Source of the DNA: CATQHW01 sp965243545
Lineage (GTDB): Bacteria > Spirochaetota > Spirochaetia > SZUA-6 > Bin103
NCBI GenBank assembly: GCA_965243545.1
Contig: OZ251573.1
Location: 496,001 to 560,000 of the forward strand
Reading direction: 5' to 3'
Length of the DNA: 64,000 bases
Of this stretch, positions 56,179 through 64,000 are shown piece by piece. Below the pieces are notes generated by a model. That model did not search any database and was not told where the DNA came from. It worked only from the letters and a program-made list of their open reading frames with translations. Position numbers and translations under genes: made by a program. Position 1 is the first letter of the stretch, and each line of letters starts with the position of its first letter.

Positions 56179-56524
56179 AAGGAACAGATACGGCAGTACG
56201 TCCGGCGGATCAATCGAACGCACGGCAAGACCGTGATCCTCACCACCCACGACATGGGCGACATCGAAAAGCTGTGCAACCGGGTGATCGTCATCGACAA
56301 GGGGCGGATCATGTACGACGGCGGCCTCGGCGAGCTGAAGCGGCGCTACGCCGCCGACAGCGTGATCGCGGCCGACGTGCGGGGGAAGGTCCGGAGTCCG
56401 GCGCGGCTGAAAGCGGTGGGCGCCAAGCGCGTGGAGGTGCGGGACGGGGAGGTCACGATTACCTTTGACCCGGCGCGCACCACGGCGGCGGCCATCGTTG
56501 GCCAGTTGCTGCGGAGCAACGACG
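56179..56524 (+). pseudogene. 3' remnant of an ABC-2 type transporter ATPase
   Basis: The frame EQIRQYVRRINRTHGKTVILTTHDMGDIEKLCNRVIVIDKGRIMYDG contains the H-loop and the C-terminal tail (ITFDPARTTAAAIVGQLLRSNDV) of an ABC ATPase. Walker A, the Q-loop, the signature and Walker B are all missing. Upstream sequence is unrelated. The end is cut before the usual C-terminus and joins permease-derived DNA. Confidence 0.82.
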
Positions 56525-56635
56525 TGCGCGCCCGCGCTCCGCTACGGCGGCCCGGCGGTGGCGGTGGTGACGCTGGCGCTCGGCGTGGTGCTGTGGAACG
56601 CCGGCATCAGGCGCTATCAGAGCACGGGTTCGTAG
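56525..56635 (+). pseudogene. 3' remnant of an ABC-2 type permease
   Basis: In the next frame the DNA reads APALRYGGPAVAVVTLALGV VLWNAGIRRYQSTGS followed by TAG (56633-56635): the last membrane helix and the conserved W-x-x-G-I-R-R-Y-x-S-x-G C-terminus of ABC-2 permeases. Only the tail is left, so one internal deletion removed the rest of both genes. Confidence 0.72.
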
Positions 56636-56650
56636 TAACCCGGCCGGCGT

Positions 56651-58327
56651 TTACGGCGCCGGCTCGGTGACGGTCAACCGCCGGTTCACGGCGACCTGCG
56701 TCAGGGTCTGCCGGGCGCCGCCCGGCCACTCAATCTCCACCGTCGCCACGCGCTCCGCGCCGGGACCCAGGCCGACGTGGACCACCGCCTCGTTCTGGCC
56801 CAGGTAGTTGCTGCCGCCTCCGAGCACCCGCACCAGGCGGCGCTCCGGCTCGGCGGCGTCGGGGGTCACGGTGACGCGCGCGCCGATCCCCTGCCGGTTG
56901 GCGGCCGTGCCCTGCAGCCGGAGCTGCAGCCAGCGGTTCGGGCCGGCGCTTCCGGGCCGGTTGGTGTCGTTGCGGTACAGCGCCGGCCGGCCGCTGTTGT
57001 GCACGACGAAGATGTCGAGATCGCCGTCCGGCTCCAGGTCGAAGGCCGCCAGGCCGGTGCCGACGCCGGTGGCCAGCAGCCCCTCCTGCTGCGCCGTCTC
57101 CGTGAACCGTCCGCTGCCGTCGTTGCGCCACAGCCGCATCGGGTCGTCGGCGAAGCCGCCGGCGTTGGCGGTGTAGGGGACGTCGCCGGCGTAATCGACG
57201 CCGGTGGCCAGCACCAGGTCCAGGTCGCCGTCGTTGTCGTAGTCCAGGAAGGTGGCGCCCCATCCCCACGATCCGTCCCGCACCCCGGCGGCGTCGGTCG
57301 CGTCCTCGAAATAGCCGTCGCCGACGTTGCGGTACAGGCGGTTGCCGTCGCGGTACTGCACGCCTTCCTCGTAGATGGCGCTCACGAACCAGTCCTGGTC
57401 GCCGTCGCCGTCGAAGTCGCCCACCGCCGACCCCATGCCGTATTCGTCGGTGCCGACCCGCGCCCGTTCCGTGCCGTTGATGAACCGCCCGTTGCGCCGG
57501 TTCCAGTAGAGCTGGCTGGTGTCGTGATCGCCGGCGATCACCAGCTCGGGATAGAGATCGTCGTCCAGCAGGGCGAAGGCCGAGGTGAGCGTCTGCCCCT
57601 CGGCCAGCGGATTGACCGAGATGATGCGGTGCTGGGAGACGCCGGCGCGGCGGGTCACGTCCTCGAACCGGCCGGGCGCTTCCGCTCCCCGGTTGCGCAG
57701 CAGGCGCGCGTTGCTCTGCGCGCCGGGGGTCATCTGGCGCAGGAAGCGCCATTCGGTGGTGTGCAGGTCCAGGAAGCCGTCCAGGTCGTAGTCCCCGAAC
57801 GCGGCGCTGAACCCGAAGTGCAGGTCCTCGCCCTCGGTAGCCGCGCCGCGCGCCACCGCCTCTTCGGAGAACGAGCCGGCGCCGTCGTTCACGAACAGGT
57901 GAAAACGGTGACTGAAGATGCTGGTCACGTACAGGTCCAGGTCGCCGTCGTTGTCTATGTCGCCCCAGGCGGCGCCGTTGGACTGCACGCCGGCCAGGTG
58001 GCCGGGGCCGAAGGCGGCGGCGGTGACGTCCCGGAACCTGCCGCCGCCGCGGTTCCGGTACAGGATGTCGCTGTCGTCCAGGCGGGTGACGTACAGGTCG
58101 ACCAGTCCGTCGCCGTCGTAGTCGCCGGCGGCGACCCCGCCCGTCGTGTAGCTCTGCATGGCGGCGGGGGCGCCGGCCCCCCGTCGAAACTGCACGTAGT
58201 CGATGCCGGCGGCGTCCGTCACGTCGACGAAGGTCTGCGCCGGCGCCGCCGCCACAACGGCGGCCAGTGCGACGCCGGCCAGCGCGGCGCGGAGCCGCGG
58301 TCCGGTCGTTCCGTGCGCCGCTCCCAA
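56651..58327 (-). CDS. Secreted CRTAC1-like FG-GAP/VCBS propeller with ASPIC/UnbV domain
   Basis: 558 residues from TTG 58327, with signal peptide (LRAALAGVALAAVVAAAPAQ). It has many FG-GAP/VCBS calcium-binding blades (GDYDGDGLVDLYV, GDIDNDGDLDLYV, GDYDLDGFLDLHT, GDFDGDGDQDWFV, LDYDNDGDLDLVL), then a C-terminal ASPIC/UnbV domain (NRWLQLRLQGTAANRQGIGARVTV ... IEWPGGARQTL). Such proteins are exported beta-propellers of mostly unknown role. It begins 8 nt after the permease stop, so it is the last gene of the ABC transporter operon. Confidence 0.87.
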   Translation of the reverse strand: MGAAHGTTGPRLRAALAGVALAAVVAAAPAQTFVDVTDAAGIDYVQFRRGAGAPAAMQSYTTGGVAAGDYDGDGLVDLYVTRLDDSDILYRNRGGGRFRDVTAAAFGPGHLAGVQSNGAAWGDIDNDGDLDLYVTSIFSHRFHLFVNDGAGSFSEEAVARGAATEGEDLHFGFSAAFGDYDLDGFLDLHTTEWRFLRQMTPGAQSNARLLRNRGAEAPGRFEDVTRRAGVSQHRIISVNPLAEGQTLTSAFALLDDDLYPELVIAGDHDTSQLYWNRRNGRFINGTERARVGTDEYGMGSAVGDFDGDGDQDWFVSAIYEEGVQYRDGNRLYRNVGDGYFEDATDAAGVRDGSWGWGATFLDYDNDGDLDLVLATGVDYAGDVPYTANAGGFADDPMRLWRNDGSGRFTETAQQEGLLATGVGTGLAAFDLEPDGDLDIFVVHNSGRPALYRNDTNRPGSAGPNRWLQLRLQGTAANRQGIGARVTVTPDAAEPERRLVRVLGGGSNYLGQNEAVVHVGLGPGAERVATVEIEWPGGARQTLTQVAVNRRLTVTEPAP

Positions 58328-58335
58328 CGCGGCGC

Positions 58336-59250
58336 CTATCCCTTGATGGAGCCGATCAGGATTCCCTTGACGAAGTAGCGCTGCAGGAACGGGTAGACCA
58401 TCACGATCGGAATGACCGTGACCAGCATGGTGGCGAACTGCACGCCCTCCGGGTTGAGGTAGTTGTACATGGTTTCGTCCTGAAGGGCCGCCATCTCCTG
58501 CACGAAGCTGCCCAGGCTGCTCTGCTTGATGATGCGCAGCAGCACCGCCTGCAGCGTCTCCAGGTGATCCGAGCGGGTGTAGTACAACGTGTCGAACCAG
58601 GAGTTCCACTGCGCGACGCCCGCGAACAGGGCGATGGCGGCGATCATCGGCATCGAGATGGGCAGAAAGATGCGCAGGAAGATGCGCAGGTAGCCGGCGC
58701 CGTCGATGCGGGCGGACTCCTCAAGCGAATCAGGTTGGCTGTTGAAGTACGTCATCATGATGATCACGAAGAAGAATTCGAACATCCGCGGCAGGATGTA
58801 GACCCAAAAGGTGTCGTACAGGAGGAGAAACTTGAAGTTGAGGAAATCCGGAATCAATCCACCGGAAAAGAACAGGGGAATCACGAATATCACCAGATAG
58901 ACGTTGCGGAACGGCAGGTTGCGCTTGCGCAGGGCAAACGCGCACAGGGCGCAGGTGAACACCGTAACCGCGGCTCCGACCACGGTCCGCAGTGACGACA
59001 TGATGAACGCCGTGAACAGGCGGTCGCTGGCGAAGATCGCCTGGTAGTTCCTGAGCGTGTAGTTGCCGGGCAGCAGGTACGCAGGCGTGCCTGTGACGAG
59101 CTCCGTGTTCACGGAGTTGATCAGGTAGTAGTAGAACGGATAGAGGATGGAGATGCTGAACAGTATGAGCGGCGCGTAGATACCCAGGTACATCGCCGGC
59201 GTGACGCGCCGGTGATGGGCCAATACGCCCGGTTGCGCGCTGGTGCTCAT
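58336..59250 (-). CDS. Carbohydrate-type ABC transporter permease, LplC/YtcP family
   Basis: CUT1-type permease, 304 aa, six membrane segments (for example YAPLILFSISILYPFYYYLINSV, VVGAAVTVFTCALCAFAL, MLVTVIPIVMVYPF). The EAA loop LEESARIDGAGYLRIFLRIFLP binds the ATPase. The IKG C-terminus is typical. No ATPase gene is in the operon; a shared MsmK-like ATPase elsewhere is likely, as usual for this family. Confidence 0.93.
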   Translation of the reverse strand: MSTSAQPGVLAHHRRVTPAMYLGIYAPLILFSISILYPFYYYLINSVNTELVTGTPAYLLPGNYTLRNYQAIFASDRLFTAFIMSSLRTVVGAAVTVFTCALCAFALRKRNLPFRNVYLVIFVIPLFFSGGLIPDFLNFKFLLLYDTFWVYILPRMFEFFFVIIMMTYFNSQPDSLEESARIDGAGYLRIFLRIFLPISMPMIAAIALFAGVAQWNSWFDTLYYTRSDHLETLQAVLLRIIKQSSLGSFVQEMAALQDETMYNYLNPEGVQFATMLVTVIPIVMVYPFLQRYFVKGILIGSIKG

Positions 59251-59251
59251 C

Positions 59252-60229
59252 TCAGAACAGCCCCCTGCCGGTGAGCATGCGGCTCAGCTTGTTGACCGAG
59301 ATCAGGATAGCCAGATTGATCACCGACTTGAACAGTCCGGCGGCGGTCGCGTACGAGTAGCGGCCGTGCTCCAGGCCAACCCGCAGGATCAGCGTATCGA
59401 AGATGTCCGATACTCCCCGGTTGAACTGGTTGCCGAGCACGAAGACCTGATCGAACGTGTCGCCCGTGCCCTGCATGATCTGCGAGCACTTCAGGATCAG
59501 CAGGATCATGAAGACGTTGAGCAGGTGCGGCCACGTGATGTGGATCGCCTTGATCCAACGCCCGCCGCCGTCTATCTCGCACGCTTCGTACATCTCCTGG
59601 TCGATGCTGGCGATCACGGCCAAGTAGATGATCGACCCCCATCCCACCTCCTTCCAGAAGTCGGACATGACCAGCAGCGGCCAGAAGAAGCCGTTGTGGG
59701 CGATCAGGTCGGTCAGCTCGTTCTTGTTCACCACGCCGAGCCACAGCAGCAGGGCGTTGAGCGGCGAGTTCGCGGTGGGCCGCAGGAAGTTGTAGATCAT
59801 GCCGCCTACCACCACCCAGGAGACGAAGTGCGGCAGGTACGACACGGTCTGCGCCGTCTTCTTGAGGCCGCGGCGCGACACCTCGTTGAGCATCAGGGCC
59901 AGCGCGACCGGCGGCAGCGACAGCAGGCCGAGCTTGAGCGCCGATATGACCAGCGTGTTGCGCAGGACCACGGTGAAGTTGGGCGCACGGAAGAAGTCGA
60001 TGAAGTGTTCGAAGCCGTTGTTGGACGCCCCCGGACTGGCCAAGATGCCGGTGAACACGTCGTAGTCCTTGAAGGCGATGATGATGCCGTACAGCGGCGC
60101 GTACTTGAACGCGATGGTGGCCAGCAAGGCCGGCAGGATCATCAGGTGCAGCATGTAGACGCCGCGCTCGGACCACCGCCGCTTGCGTGCGATCGGGCGG
60201 GCTGCGGTCCGTTGGGTCAGTTCGCTCAT
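59252..60229 (-). CDS. Carbohydrate-type ABC transporter permease, LplB/YteP family
   Basis: 325 aa, partner of the LplC-type permease. TM segments include YMLHLMILPALLATIAFKYAPLYGIIIAFKDY and GLLSLPPVALALMLNEV. The EAA loop is YEACEIDGGGRWIKAIHITWPHLL. Its stop lies 1 nt from the next start. It is separated from the binding-protein gene by 84 nt that hold a strong hairpin. Confidence 0.94.
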   Translation of the reverse strand: MSELTQRTAARPIARKRRWSERGVYMLHLMILPALLATIAFKYAPLYGIIIAFKDYDVFTGILASPGASNNGFEHFIDFFRAPNFTVVLRNTLVISALKLGLLSLPPVALALMLNEVSRRGLKKTAQTVSYLPHFVSWVVVGGMIYNFLRPTANSPLNALLLWLGVVNKNELTDLIAHNGFFWPLLVMSDFWKEVGWGSIIYLAVIASIDQEMYEACEIDGGGRWIKAIHITWPHLLNVFMILLILKCSQIMQGTGDTFDQVFVLGNQFNRGVSDIFDTLILRVGLEHGRYSYATAAGLFKSVINLAILISVNKLSRMLTGRGLF

Positions 60230-60252
60230 TGCGCCATGCCGAAGAGGTTGGA

Positions 60253-60289
60253 GAAGGGCGGCGCCGCGCGCCGCGCGGCGCCACCCTTC
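60253..60289 (-). terminator. Intercistronic hairpin between binding protein and permease genes
   Basis: Left arm GAAGGG-C-GGCGCCGCGCG, single central base, right arm CGCGCGGCGCC-A-CCCTTC: 17 paired positions with one C/A mismatch. No T tract follows in the minus direction. Its place just after the binding-protein gene suggests an mRNA-stabilising or attenuating element that raises binding-protein yield over permeases. Confidence 0.65.
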
Positions 60290-60312
60290 AGTAGTTCGTA
60301 GGCGAGTCGACC

Positions 60313-62034
60313 CTACAGGCCGACGCTGTACTGGGCGACGCGGGCGTCGCGTCCTTCCAGCTTTTCCGTGTACCAGGCGTTGAGCACGTCCAGCCCCAGG
60401 TCGCGCATGGTGGCCAGCATCTCATCGTAGCGCGCCGGCACCTCCTCCGGCGGACCGGAGATGATCTCGTAGATCTGGGTGCTGTAGTAGTCCTTGATCG
60501 TCGCCGCGGCCTTCTCCGCATCGGAACCGACGTCGTAGTTGTCGATGCCGCGGTTCCAGGACAGGTCGGTGTAGTTGGCGAACGCGGTCTGGTAGATCTG
60601 CTTGCCGATGTCGTCGAGCCTCAGGAAGCCCTGCGCTTCGCCCCAATACTTGTCGCGGAACGGGTACATCGCCGACAAGCCGTACTCGGCGCGGTAGACC
60701 TGCATCGGCTGCTCGCCTGCGATCTTCCGGATCTCGTCCCGGACCAACGGAATATCAAAGCCGTCCAAGGTGTTCGGATCGGAGTGGACGCCTTCGATTC
60801 CGTAGATGATGCGCTTCTGGGTCAGATCCTGCGCCAGATAGTCCAGCCACTGGATCGCCCGGTCGGGGCGCTCGGCCTGCTTGGTGACCATGGTGCCGCT
60901 GCCGCCCACGCCGCCGCGCAGGTCGTCGACCTCGTACTTCATGTGCGGCTCGATCGTGAACGCCGGCAGCATCCAGAACCGCACGTTCTCGACGCCGAGC
61001 TTTTCGGCCAACGGTTTGCGCGCCTCGACGAACGTCGGGTTGGTGTGGAAACCCGATGCGTTGTCGGCGTCTTCGTTGAGCTCGGAGAAGACGTTGGTGA
61101 GCACGTTGCCCCACAGCTGCGGCTGCTTGTCCGTGAACTCCGTGCGCGCGACCAGCTGTTCGTTGAACAGGGTGTTGGCGAACTGCAGCACCTTCACGAA
61201 GTCCGGGTGCTCCCAGTACTTGATCCAGGTGCCGTCATCCTGCTTGAAGAAGCGCTGGTTGAGGCCGCCCAACGGCAGCGACCGCTCCACCAGGCGCGGG
61301 TTGCCGTCCTTGTCCGGGGACGGGCCGCGCAACGACTGCACCGGAGTGAGCTCCGGGAACTCGTCCCTGACCCGGATCAGCAGGTCGACGTAGTCGTCGG
61401 TGTTGTTGATCTCCGGCGATCCCAGGTGCTCGTACACTTCCTTGAGCACGGTGACGCCCTGCATGGCCTTGAGCAGGAACGGGCTCTCCAGCTGCTTGTC
61501 CGTCACGTAGTAGGCCGGGTGGAAGTAGAAGCCCATGTCGTCGAAGTGCATCCGGTAGTACAGGCGGATGCGGCTGTCCCAGTTGTCCATGTACTTGGGC
61601 GCGTAGGTCTGGCTCAGTTCGTCCAGGTCCCACACCAGGCCGCGCTGCACCAGCTGGGTCGCCTGCTGCAGCGTGTGGCTCATGCGGATCATGTCCGGCA
61701 GGTCGCCGGAGGCGATGATCACGTTGAGCATGGTCTGGTCGCTGTCGGGCGCGAAGGTCATGTCGAAGTCGACGCCGGTCTCCTCCACGAACACGGACGT
61801 GATCTGGTCATCGCCGTAGTGTTCGTTGAGGTTGCTGTCGCTCCCTGCCATCCCGTCGAAGAAGAAGCTGAGCGTGATCGGGCTGAGGTCGGTGGTCCAG
61901 CTCGGATCGGCGATCATCATCTCCTCGCCGGCCATGGCCGCGGCGCCCTCTTCGGTGCCGGCGGCCCATGCCGTCATGCTCAGCGCCATCAGCAGCGCGA
62001 GCGCCATGCCGGCGATGCCGGTCATCTTTCTCAT
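60313..62034 (-). CDS. Extracellular solute-binding protein of an LplA-type ABC transporter
   Basis: 573-residue periplasmic binding protein. Type I signal peptide (MRKMTGIAGMALALLMALS then TAWA-AG); no lipobox. The body has the family features DLPDMIRMSHTLQQATQLVQRGLVWDL, GVGGSGTMVTKQAERPDRAIQWLDYL and the C-terminal EIISGPPEEVPARYDEM..AWYTEKLEGR. It likely delivers an oligosaccharide to the LplB/LplC permeases; the substrate is unknown. AAGGGGG precedes ATG 62034. Confidence 0.92.
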   Translation of the reverse strand: MRKMTGIAGMALALLMALSMTAWAAGTEEGAAAMAGEEMMIADPSWTTDLSPITLSFFFDGMAGSDSNLNEHYGDDQITSVFVEETGVDFDMTFAPDSDQTMLNVIIASGDLPDMIRMSHTLQQATQLVQRGLVWDLDELSQTYAPKYMDNWDSRIRLYYRMHFDDMGFYFHPAYYVTDKQLESPFLLKAMQGVTVLKEVYEHLGSPEINNTDDYVDLLIRVRDEFPELTPVQSLRGPSPDKDGNPRLVERSLPLGGLNQRFFKQDDGTWIKYWEHPDFVKVLQFANTLFNEQLVARTEFTDKQPQLWGNVLTNVFSELNEDADNASGFHTNPTFVEARKPLAEKLGVENVRFWMLPAFTIEPHMKYEVDDLRGGVGGSGTMVTKQAERPDRAIQWLDYLAQDLTQKRIIYGIEGVHSDPNTLDGFDIPLVRDEIRKIAGEQPMQVYRAEYGLSAMYPFRDKYWGEAQGFLRLDDIGKQIYQTAFANYTDLSWNRGIDNYDVGSDAEKAAATIKDYYSTQIYEIISGPPEEVPARYDEMLATMRDLGLDVLNAWYTEKLEGRDARVAQYSVGL

Positions 62035-62655
62035 TGTGCGAATCCCCCTTGGAGGTGTTGGGTTGAGTGTGCCGGGCATGATGGGGGACCGCGCGCCGCG
62101 TGTCAACTCCCCGGATGGCGGCCCCGCTGGCCTGTCCGCCGGCCTCCCGGAACGCGCCGGTTCGGCGCGCCCTCGCACCGGCCGCGCACGCCATGGCGCG
62201 CGGCATGGAGAGACCGTATATTACTTCGTGTGAATCAGATAAAGCGATTCTCTTCGGCTTGGCGCCGCATCGGTGCGTTGGTACCAGAGCAAGTCCCGGT
62301 GCGAGGGAGGACACCAGGAAGCGCCCGAAACCCTGTCACGGCCCTCTCAAGGCAGCTACGGGGAAAGGGCCGGCCAGCCGTCGGTACACACTCAACCCAC
62401 CTTACCAAGGGGGGACGGCCGGCCAGCCCGGTCAAGTCGTCGTCAGCGGCAGAAGTCCTCTCCCCAGAGCGTGCGGGCGGCGCGGATGCGGCGGGGAAGC
62501 CTCGCCGCCAGCTCCCGGATCACCCATCAGGCGGACACTGAGCCAGCGCCGGCCGGCGATCCGAGGCCGACTGCACCACGAGTGGATGGGGCGGCGCTTC
62601 GGCGTCTCCTGCTCAGTCATGCAGTCATGCCAACAAAACGCATGTTCGCCAACAG
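62035..62655. other. 620-bp intergenic region upstream of the ABC operon
   Basis: No convincing gene. On the minus strand a -10-like TAATAT (complement of 62218-62223) lies ~184 nt before the binding-protein ATG, with only a poor -35. The stretch 62290-62480 has a short spaced duplication of GGCCGGCCAGCC (62363-62374 and 62418-62429) and unusual, less coding-like composition. It may hold a regulatory leader or degraded DNA. Confidence 0.4.
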
Positions 62656-64000
62656 TCAAGGGTCTCCAGCGTCACGGCCTCCGAACCACGGAGGCAAACC
62701 GCGAATGCCGCCTCCTCCACCACCGCCTCCGCCACCGCGTAGAGCTGGGGGGAATCGGGTGCCGCTGGCAGGCTCGGGGCGGGGCGGTGGGTTGTTCGGC
62801 CGATACCTACTCCCCGGGGGCAGCATCGTCTTCGATGGGGGTGTAGCCGGCGGCCTTGTGGTACTTCCGATCTTGTCGCAAGCTATGATCGCCGCCGCAA
62901 GCGCGACATCTTCCGATACATACGACTCCTTTGTGATGGACGTCGAGCTATCCCGCGACGTCCAGCACGTGACTGTTGCTCGGTGCGGCTCCGGCGGCCT
63001 GGTCGCCGAACCGCCTCTATCGGCGCAAGCCTTACGGGCCGCAGCCGCAGCCTCGTCGAACGTCGGGCCAGTCCGGCGGATGATCGTGCTGCTATCGTGC
63101 GAAGTCCAACACTGCATCTGCGCCTCAATAGGCGGCGGCGGCGGTGGCGGGCGCGGCGGAGTCGGGCGATCGTCGCCGCCGTCGTCGTCATCTGAGTCGT
63201 CTGGATCATCTGAGTCGTCTGAATCATCTGAATCATCTGAGTCGCCGGCTGGCGGTGATCGGGGGGCCAACGGTCGCGCCGCACCAGCCGGCGCAGCCGG
63301 AGTCGGGGCCGGCGGGGGCGTCGTTACCGCTTCGCTCGGCTCGGGGTCGGCCGGCGGCGGCGTCGGGGCCGGCGCGGCCGGCCGCGTCAGCGATCCGCCG
63401 CTACGCGTGCAGGCCCCATCCACCATACTTCTAGCCTGGGCATAAGTATAGGCTCGCTGTGTGATCGTCCTGCTAGTATCATGGCTACTCCAGCACACAA
63501 AACTATAGTTCTTTTGCCGGGAACGGGGCGCCGGCGGCCTGGTCGTCGATCCGCCGCTATCCGTGCAAGCCTTCGTCGCCGCAGCGGTAGCAGCGCTCGA
63601 AGTCGTACCGGTCCGATCGATCCTGCTATTCGTGTTGTGGTCGTTCCAACAGAACACCGATGCCGATGCAGGCCGTTGCGGTTGCGGTTCGGTCAGCGAT
63701 CCGCCGCTATCCCGGCACGCTTGTTGCGCCGCAGCAATAGCAGCGCTCTCAGGCGAGTCGACCCCGACGATCCAGCGCTCGTCGTCGTAAGCCATCCAAC
63801 AGGGCACCTCAACGCGGACCGGCCTGGTCGTCCATCCGCCGCTATCCCGGCATGCCTGACGCGCCGCAGCCACAGCATCGTTCACGTTCGCTCCGGTTCG
63901 GTTGACGGTCGTGCTCGTGCTTTGGTCGGTCCAACACGTCACCGACGCCGGCACGGACGTCGGCGGGTCCGGGCGGGTCAGCGATCCGCCTTCATCCGTG
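62656..64000 (-). CDS. Secreted-type protein of Cys-Trp repeats (5' end outside window), function unknown
   Basis: The minus-strand frame enters from the right edge and ends at 62656. The visible 447 residues hold six full repeats of ~46-52 residues with consensus C-W-(S/T)-x-(H/R/D)-D-S-S-x-x-I-x-R-T-G ... A-x-x-A-A-x-x-A-C-x-D-S-G-G-S-x-T-R-P, plus the tail of a seventh. Each unit has two Cys about 28 apart, suggesting a disulfide. Repeats 5 and 6 are separated by a Pro/Ala stretch and a Ser-Asp run from a 9-bp DNA repeat; the C-terminus ends in ten Gly and IRGLPPWFGGRDAGDP. I do not recognise the family. The Cys pattern argues for an extracytoplasmic location. Confidence 0.75.
   Translation of the reverse strand, partial: TDEGGSLTRPDPPTSVPASVTCWTDQSTSTTVNRTGANVNDAVAAARQACRDSGGWTTRPVRVEVPCWMAYDDERWIVGVDSPESAAIAAAQQACRDSGGSLTEPQPQRPASASVFCWNDHNTNSRIDRTGTTSSAATAAATKACTDSGGSTTRPPAPRSRQKNYSFVCWSSHDTSRTITQRAYTYAQARSMVDGACTRSGGSLTRPAAPAPTPPPADPEPSEAVTTPPPAPTPAAPAGAARPLAPRSPPAGDSDDSDDSDDSDDPDDSDDDDGGDDRPTPPRPPPPPPPIEAQMQCWTSHDSSTIIRRTGPTFDEAAAAARKACADRGGSATRPPEPHRATVTCWTSRDSSTSITKESYVSEDVALAAAIIACDKIGSTTRPPATPPSKTMLPPGSRYRPNNPPPRPEPASGTRFPPALRGGGGGGGGGGIRGLPPWFGGRDAGDP
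63191..63244. repeat. 9-bp tandem repeat, 6 units
   Basis: Units TCTGAGTCG, TCTGGATCA, TCTGAGTCG, TCTGAATCA, TCTGAATCA, TCTGAGTCG. On the minus strand they encode (S/P)DD tripeptides in the linker of the CW-repeat protein. Confidence 0.92.

Noticed and set aside
62299..62655. Possible group II intron beginning with GTGCGAG
   Set aside because: No reverse transcriptase, and no domain V hairpin with the AGC/GNRA pattern could be found downstream.

Overview
The window is 64 kb of very GC-rich bacterial chromosome. It is gene-dense and most genes are packed in translationally coupled runs (4-nt ATGA/GTGA overlaps). GTG and TTG starts are common. The gene content and order (rplU-rpmA-nadD-LytR/CpsA-rsfS; rplY-pth-tilS-ftsH-lepA; prfB; ftsY-lolC-lolD-lolE; clpC; efp with epmA; a periplasmic substrate-binding protein with two LplB/LplC-type permeases) fit a high-GC member of the Spirochaetes. 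The accessory genes (phytanoyl-CoA-dioxygenase-like proteins, a sulfatase, a CRTAC1-like beta-propeller) are the kind often seen in host- or sponge-associated lineages. The taxonomic call is an inference from gene content, not from a search.

Layout. 0-5.3 kb: 3' part of lnt, a YkgJ-type Cys-cluster protein, a periplasmic protein with two NTF2-like domains, tRNA-Leu, then the ribosome/NAD/envelope operon rplU-rpmA-nadD-LCP-rsfS and a convergent, extremely acidic small protein. 5.3-13.4 kb: tRNA-Gln and rplY-pth-tilS-ftsH-lepA, then a membrane-anchored PpiD/SurA-like foldase. 13.4-22.6 kb: tRNA-Asp, tRNA-Pro and a terminator, a LysM/degenerate-M23 lipoprotein, aroB, hrpA-type helicase, pcnB-like nucleotidyltransferase, a P-loop ATPase fused to an Asp23-like domain, a pseudouridine synthase, and prfB with a programmed +1 frameshift. 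22.6-34.8 kb: PEGA protein, ftsY, a secreted repeat protein and LolCDE (lipoprotein export), then clpC and a large TPR protein. 34.9-45.4 kb: efp/epmA/methyltransferase operon (minus), rnz, FtsB/DivIC-like protein overlapping sua5, a VanY-type carboxypeptidase, recO, thpR, recJ, rpsU (apparent ATA start) and two tRNA genes with CAT anticodons.

45.4-56.6 kb is a transition into accessory DNA. It holds an orphan membrane histidine kinase, rnhA and comM, then an OLD/TOPRIM-like ATPase, a sulfatase coupled to a lower-GC gene with possible 2H-phosphoesterase motifs, two PhyH-family dioxygenases, a secreted beta-barrel-like protein, and a deletion scar in which the tail of an ABC ATPase is fused to the tail of its permease. 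56.6-62.0 kb is a minus-strand sugar-type ABC transporter operon (binding protein, two permeases) that continues into a secreted CRTAC1/ASPIC-UnbV protein. A strong intercistronic hairpin lies after the binding-protein gene. The window ends inside an unusual secreted-looking protein built of about 46-52-residue Cys-Trp repeats with Ser-Asp and poly-Gly linkers.

The features most worth a second look are the CW-repeat protein, the Asp23-like P-loop ATPase, the rpsU ATA start, the sua5/divIC dual-coding overlap, the lower-GC 2H-like gene next to the sulfatase, the CRTAC1-transporter operon, and a recurring habit of 9-, 15- and 18-bp tandem duplications in linkers, gene tails and one intergenic stretch.
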